Origin: Euglena gracilis
Taxonomy: Eukaryota > Euglenida > Euglenophyceae > Euglenales
Reading direction: 5' to 3'
Assembly: GCA_039621445.1 (NCBI GenBank)
Contig: CP154956.1
Location: forward strand, 68,539,565-68,603,564
DNA length: 64,000 nucleotides
The notes beneath the pieces are model-generated. The model worked only from the letters and a program-made list of their open reading frames with translations. It was not told the DNA's origin and made no database searches. A program made the translations under genes and the position numbers. Of this stretch, positions 59,654 to 64,000 are shown one piece after another. How positions within the stretch are numbered: the stretch's first letter is position 1; each line of letters begins with the position of its first letter.

Positions 59654-60245
59654 CAAAAAAGTCCAGTAAAATACGTACTTGGATGCCCTTTTTCTGACAT
59701 GAAAATTTGGGGCATCACATTCAGCCAAAAGCAGCCTGGTTGAAATTCCCAGGTCTGCCACCCCCTACACGACGCCTTATAAATGGCCTGAGGGCTGGAC
59801 TTAATGGAATATGAAAATAGGCATCCTTCAGATCCATTTTTGCTGCCCAGTAGCCCTTTTCAAAAACTGGAAAAACTTGTTAGATATGATCCAGCTTAAA
59901 TGGTTTCACTTGAAGCTCATGATTTTTTTTCTCTGCAGTCGCTGATCATTCTCCATTTTGTTGCTCACCCTTCTGGTTTTGAAATTATGAGCCATGGGAT
60001 TGAATGCTGGGTGTCTCAATCCCAAACTCGTTTTTTTGGAAACAGTTTTTTGTAATCCAGCAAAAAAAAATTCTGCCTGGTTCAGGTCCAAGTGGGCTCT
60101 GGGTTTTGGGTGGGTGGAAAATTTTGAGGGATTTACCCAGGGGGGTTGAATTTTTTTTATCAATTGACAAGTTGCTGGGAGGGCATGTTATGACCAAAAT
60201 TTGAGACTTTTTTGAAGTCCCTGGTACAGGGGGGTGTCTCCCCAT
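59654..60245 (-). pseudogene. DIRS copy C RT, 5' half
   Basis: Frames include MENDQRLQRKK and a segment corresponding to the motif A region in copies A and B, with several frame changes. It directly abuts the right LTR of the Gypsy element. Confidence 0.65.
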
Positions 60246-60468
60246 TTTTTCTCCGTTGAATGTATTTTACCAATTAGATGATTTTCTGGGGGCTGGGTGG
60301 GGAGTGCTGGACATTTCACAGCCCCTGGAGCCCCTAGGGCTTGAGCCCTTGGAGAAAGAAAATGTTTCTGGGGGAATTTACATGCACTCTCTCCCTCTCT
60401 GCTCACACTCTCTCTGGAGCATCTTGTAGCTTGAACACATACCATAGGGCTTACTGCACTTTATTTGC

Positions 60469-61340
60469 CTATCTTGCCTTCTTAATGTTAATGGTGTTGG
60501 TAGCCATAGAGGGGCCTCTGTGGGTCCCCCCCTTGTTGATTGAGCAGGAATAAATGCTGGTGGGGGGTTTCCTCCTCCTTGATTCTCCTGGCTGGCCTTT
60601 TGGGGGCCATCTTCCTCCTGGGGCTGGGTATGGGGCTGCCCATTTAAATACAAATCCCTTGCAGGGCTGCCTCTTGGCTTCTGAGAGGCTTGTGATGGAC
60701 CCTCCTTGTGATCTTGTTGTATTTGACCTTCTTGTTGATATTTCTGGTCCCAGTGGCCTTGATGATAACGTGAAATGCCCCAATGGCCTGATTGGTTTTT
60801 GGATCGCCATGCCCACTTGAAATCTTGAGGGTTCTTGGGGTCCCACCATTGACCCCTGAGGGTGGGGACCGTGCGTTTGACCTTTTTTTGCCCCTGTAGT
60901 GTCCTTTAGGACCTTGGTGCTGGTGGCCAACTTGGCCTTTGTTCCAGCGATTTCTGCAACTGCAGATGCCTTCATGGCTGGTTGTGCCGTCATGGCCTTT
61001 TTTGCCTTCATGGCCTGTGCGCTTTTGGCTGCCATAGCCCCTCTTGAACCCAATGTGTTGTGAAACGTTGAATGCATTTTGTGGTCTGGAATGTCGGCCC
61101 ACATGGCGCTGGTTCCAATGGCCGTAGTGGCCTGCTGGCGGTTGCCTTTGCCCTTGCGGGCTTGAGGCAACCGCCAGCAGGCTTGCGGGCTTGACCACTG
61201 TCTGCCAGGTGTCCGTGGCCATCACTTCGGAACGTCTGGTCTGGGTGTTGAAAATTTCTTTTGGAGAATTTTTTTGGGTAAGAGGGCAGCCACGGTTCGC
61301 AATCCGTCGTCAGATTGTCCAGCTGCTTCGGCTGCTCCAA
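60469..61340 (-). pseudogene. DIRS copy C gag-like region
   Basis: Ala/Gln/Gly/Lys-rich overlapping ORFs (60469-61170, 60644-61225, 61008-61340) correspond by position to the copy A and B gag-like genes. Repeats of a Gly/His/Lys block are recognisable. The reading frame is broken, so no single protein can be given. Confidence 0.5.
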
Positions 61341-61627
61341 GTTGAAGGTCTCCAGCGCTGTGATTCTTTGAAATTGCTCCTTTCATTGAAATCCTTTCAA
61401 AAAAACTTAAAAAAATTTGCTGCTTGATTCTGCACGAGCGCGTCCAATCTTTTTGGTATTTTAAGTTCCTTCTTCTGGGTGTCGAAGGACAAATTAGGAA
61501 TCAGCCAACTCCGGCGAAAAAAATGCACTAAAAGGGACCTCCTAACTCACCGCACCCAAAAAATTCAAACAACACCGCCGGCGAGCAAGGCATGGCCTCA
61601 CAAGAGCAAAGCGCAGAGCCCGAGGTG

Positions 61628-61925
61628 TTTCTGTACACTGGGTGGGGCTGGCCACGATGGTTCAGCTTCGCCAGAGGAAGGCCCATCATCGTCAACTCAA
61701 GATGCAAAAGCGCAGAAAGAAGCACCGGCGCGCACGAACAAACCACGCACCGGAAAAGAAGCAGGACCCCGCAATCTTCCTGTGCTCGGCCCTCCTCCCC
61801 CGTCCTTTGTCGTGGGTGTCCGGAAATTCAAGGTGCAGTGGAATGTTCCACAAAAAAAAAAGCTTTCTGGGAACCAGTGTGCCACGTCGTCCAAAACCAC
61901 AGCCAGCCCATCGTCGTTTGCTTAA
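61628..61925 (+). other. ORF fragment beside the right end of DIRS copy C
   Basis: An open plus-strand frame with coding-like composition (NLPVLGPPPPSFVVGVRKFK) continues to a stop at 61923. It may belong to a host gene or older element into which copy C inserted, or may be chance. No known domain. Confidence 0.3.
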
Positions 61926-62390
61926 ATAAGAAGAACCCAAAGAGGGACGTCATGGCCCCTCCCATATGGTCGCTTGGTGGGGGGTCCCCTTTCTGGCGGG
62001 ATGCCTGTGTTTTTCTGGCGTTTTTCCGGCGGGGGATTGGGCTCACCATTTCCTTGCGCTCCGCCTCCTGGTCCCTTCCCTCTCTTCCTGGTACCTTCCC
62101 TCCCCTTCCATTGCCGTGGGGGCCGCAGGCCCGTAGGGCTCCGCATTGCGAGATTGTGACGAACTTTGCCCCTGGGCCACAATTGCTTTGAATCTTTTTC
62201 TGCCACCCCAGCCTCAAATAATGGGTTTGGAAGGTCAGAATTTTTTCCACTACCCAAGCTGTTGGATTTCTTCAAATTTCAACCCAGTATTTTTCCACCA
62301 TAAAACTCCAGCACCCCCGGTGCTTTGGGGTTCCAATGTGTGGTGTCCAACCCCCCTCCTTGGTGCAGAACTTCTTTTGGTGCCTACCCC
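61926..62390. other. Non-coding stretch, nothing recognisable
   Basis: Mixed-GC DNA with some G/C runs. No gene or repeat with clear ends. Confidence 0.4.
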
Positions 62391-62399
62391 CCCGGGAGC

Positions 62400-62670
62400 C
62401 TGTCACCTGACAGGTTTGCCAGTACCGGGTACCCTTACAACTCCTATCATGACAGATTGGCCGGTAACCGGACCCCGACAGTTTCCCGGGCGGGACCCTG
62501 ACAGCTTCCCGGGTAGGGCGTTTCAAGGGAAGGTCAATGAAAAACGACTCCGACAGGTTGGCGGTACCGGGACCCTAAAAACTTCCTTCTCTGACAGGTT
62601 TGCCAGTACCGGGGATCCTGACAGTTTCCCGGGCGGGACCCTGACAGATTCTCGGGCATGAAAGTTTCCC
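62400..62670. repeat. Degenerate minisatellite with GACAG(G/T)TT and CGGG-CCGACAG units
   Basis: Words such as TGACAGGTTTGCCAGTACCG, TTCCCGGGCGGGACC and CCTGACAG recur five to seven times at irregular spacing of 20-60 bases. Confidence 0.65.
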
Positions 62671-62699
62671 GGGGTTGGCAAGTGATTTTTTGTCTGAGC

Positions 62700-64000
62700 T
62701 CAAGGGCGGTTTTCCATCCAAAGACCACCACCATTAATTTTGTTAGAGGGTGAGCGCTCTTCTCCATTTGTTGTGGCCTTTTTTGTTCAGGTCTGAAAAT
62801 ACCCTCACCCCAAAAAAAAGCATCCCCCCAAAAGTCGCCAAAAAATTTTGGCAAATTTTGGTCAGGGTGCCGAAGGCCAAATTTTAACCCCCCAAAGTGG
62901 CCATTTTGGGCCCCACGTTGCCCGGAGGGTGGCACTTTGCAGGGAGGGGTGAGGCAGTGTTTGATATAAGGACAGGTGGGGGGGTGGTCCGGACCCCCCC
63001 TGCAGGCCAGGAGAGGGGGGGTTGGGGGGACCCCCCCACCTAAACAGTGGCGCGGTCCGGGTGACCGAAAATTTTTGACCCCCAAAACGTCTCTACAAAA
63101 AATTGGAGCCCACTCGCCGAACAGGAGTAGACCCGGACGAAATCCACTTGGCAGGAAAAGGCGCAGGCGCTGAGGCGGGGGGGGGGGGGTGCGACGAACC
63201 CCAACGCAAACATTCCACATACCCTCCTTTTTCACTTTGGAACAGAGGGGAACCCAAATGAGTTTTTCTTTGCTTGTTTCATTTTCATGGCAAATTGGTT
63301 TTTTTATGAATAATTTTCCTTAAAGGAGATTTTTTTCTTGTCCTATCCCTCAGAAACTGCGAAGCCTCCTATTTCGGTTGCTTTTTGAAAGTGCACAGCA
63401 ACAACACGAGATGTTCGCTCCGCTGGAGACAATGGTTTTGAAGCAATGGAAAACCACACTTTCTAACTTTCTTTATTATTCAGGGGAGAACTTGCAAGGG
63501 ACGGAGGGGCAAACCGACCAACGAAGCAGCACTCCTTTCGCGGAAGAGACTCTGACAGGGACCCCATATGGGTGGAACGCGGTCCCGGGGCACACCGTTG
63601 TGCGTGGGGAGGGGTGGAAAATGCAGGTGCTCATGGGATTGGGAAAAAACATCCTACAAACAAAGTATCCCATTGAGACCTAGCGATGAAATGCAAGAGA
63701 GTTAAAAAAAAAAGATGAACCAAAAGAAAAAAGAGGATAGACAGCGAAGAACTCAATGAAATAGGGGAGAAACTTGGACATACAAATGCAAAAAGCATGG
63801 CTACCCAAAAAAAGGGATCCCATTCTAACTCCCACCAAAATGATTGAGGCAAGGTTGGGGAAGAAAAACATATCACGAGAAGGGGTTCGCAGCATGCCTG
63901 GGGAGGTTGGTCAGCCAGAGGAACTAAGCCGGGAATATGAGTCTTCTCTGTAACTTCGCTACTGCAGTGCCTTCGGCCAGCATTGAACTTTGGGCGAAAA
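62700..64000. other. G/C-run-rich and AT-rich DNA at the window's right end
   Basis: Long C and G runs (62.97-63.20 kb) resemble the MITE-like inserts. An ORF at 63378-63683, after TATCCCTCAG, may be an exon, but there is no supporting feature. Nothing else is recognised. Confidence 0.3.

Larger units (their letters stand above)
38255..61627 (-). mobile_element. DIRS-type retrotransposon copy C, split by nested insertions
   Basis: From right to left, copy C contains the right terminal repeat (61500-61627), a gag-like region (60.47-61.34 kb), RT start (59.66-60.25 kb), RT end and RNase H (50.71-51.50 kb), a methyltransferase-like domain (49.48-50.03 kb) and tyrosine-recombinase fragments at 49.13-49.45, 39.90-40.01 and 38.35-38.73 kb. 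Insertions are Ty3/Gypsy (51504-59653), a C-rich insert (about 50029-50671), DIRS copy B with A inside it (40012-49128), and derivative D (38731-39902). The remaining length is about 4.3 kb. Its left terminal repeat is missing: homology stops at about 38255 inside the region between the left end and the internal complementary region. All parts carry frameshifts. Confidence 0.82.

Overview
This window reads as nuclear DNA of a unicellular eukaryote. The best-supported specific inference is a euglenid flagellate (Euglena-like). The host genes use GC-ending codons and sit among long AT-rich introns. Most of their introns are ordinary GT-AG introns, but four splice junctions instead fit the euglenid 'non-conventional' intron pattern as I remember it: CAG at +4 to +6, CTG at -8 to -6, and ends that can base-pair. 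One of these junctions rebuilds the Asp-Asp-Asp motif of a family-31 glycosyltransferase, which is strong internal support. The species itself cannot be read from the sequence.

Layout. (1) About 1-13.9 kb, minus strand: a head-to-tail array of three Penelope-like retroelement units with the GIY-YIG nuclease domain N-terminal to the reverse transcriptase (RT), i.e. the permuted Chlamys/Naiad-like arrangement. Two units are nearly complete and the third runs off the left edge. One 2715-codon ORF runs from the first unit through its RT and into the N-terminal half of the second unit. (2) 14-15.2 kb: short minisatellites and AT-rich DNA. (3) 15.4-22.5 kb, plus strand: a spliced host gene of unknown function. 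(4) 23.4-26.3 kb, plus: a second, poorly resolved spliced gene. (5) 26.3-30.7 kb: mostly empty AT-rich DNA. (6) 31-38.0 kb, plus: a spliced Fringe-like GT31 glycosyltransferase gene, with small inverted-repeat elements in its introns. (7) 38.25-61.63 kb: one DIRS-type tyrosine-recombinase retrotransposon (copy C, minus strand) split by nested insertions. These are an internally deleted DIRS derivative (D), a full DIRS copy (B) that itself contains another full copy (A), a C-rich AT-interspersed insert, and an 8.15-kb chromodomain Ty3/Gypsy element on the plus strand with two 265-bp LTRs. Removing the insertions leaves A, B and C each close to 4.55 kb (C lacks about 0.2-0.3 kb at one end), so the nest is self-consistent. 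(8) 61.6-64 kb: two weak ORFs, a minisatellite and G/C-run-rich DNA.

How the parts relate. The three host genes lie on the plus strand between two retroelement-dense blocks. The Penelope-like unit joins a long low-complexity N-terminal region (Val-Pro-Val repeats, a GEA-PGP motif, a zinc-ribbon-like CxxCxxC) to GIY-YIG and RT. The DIRS copies show gag-like, RT, RNase H, methyltransferase-like and tyrosine-recombinase parts plus inverted terminal repeats and an internal complementary region. The Gypsy element carries gag, zinc knuckle, protease, a second methyltransferase-like domain with NPPF, RT, RNase H, integrase and chromodomain. Most element ORFs carry frameshifts, so these copies are probably decayed. 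Many ORFs seen on the opposite strand are compositional shadows.
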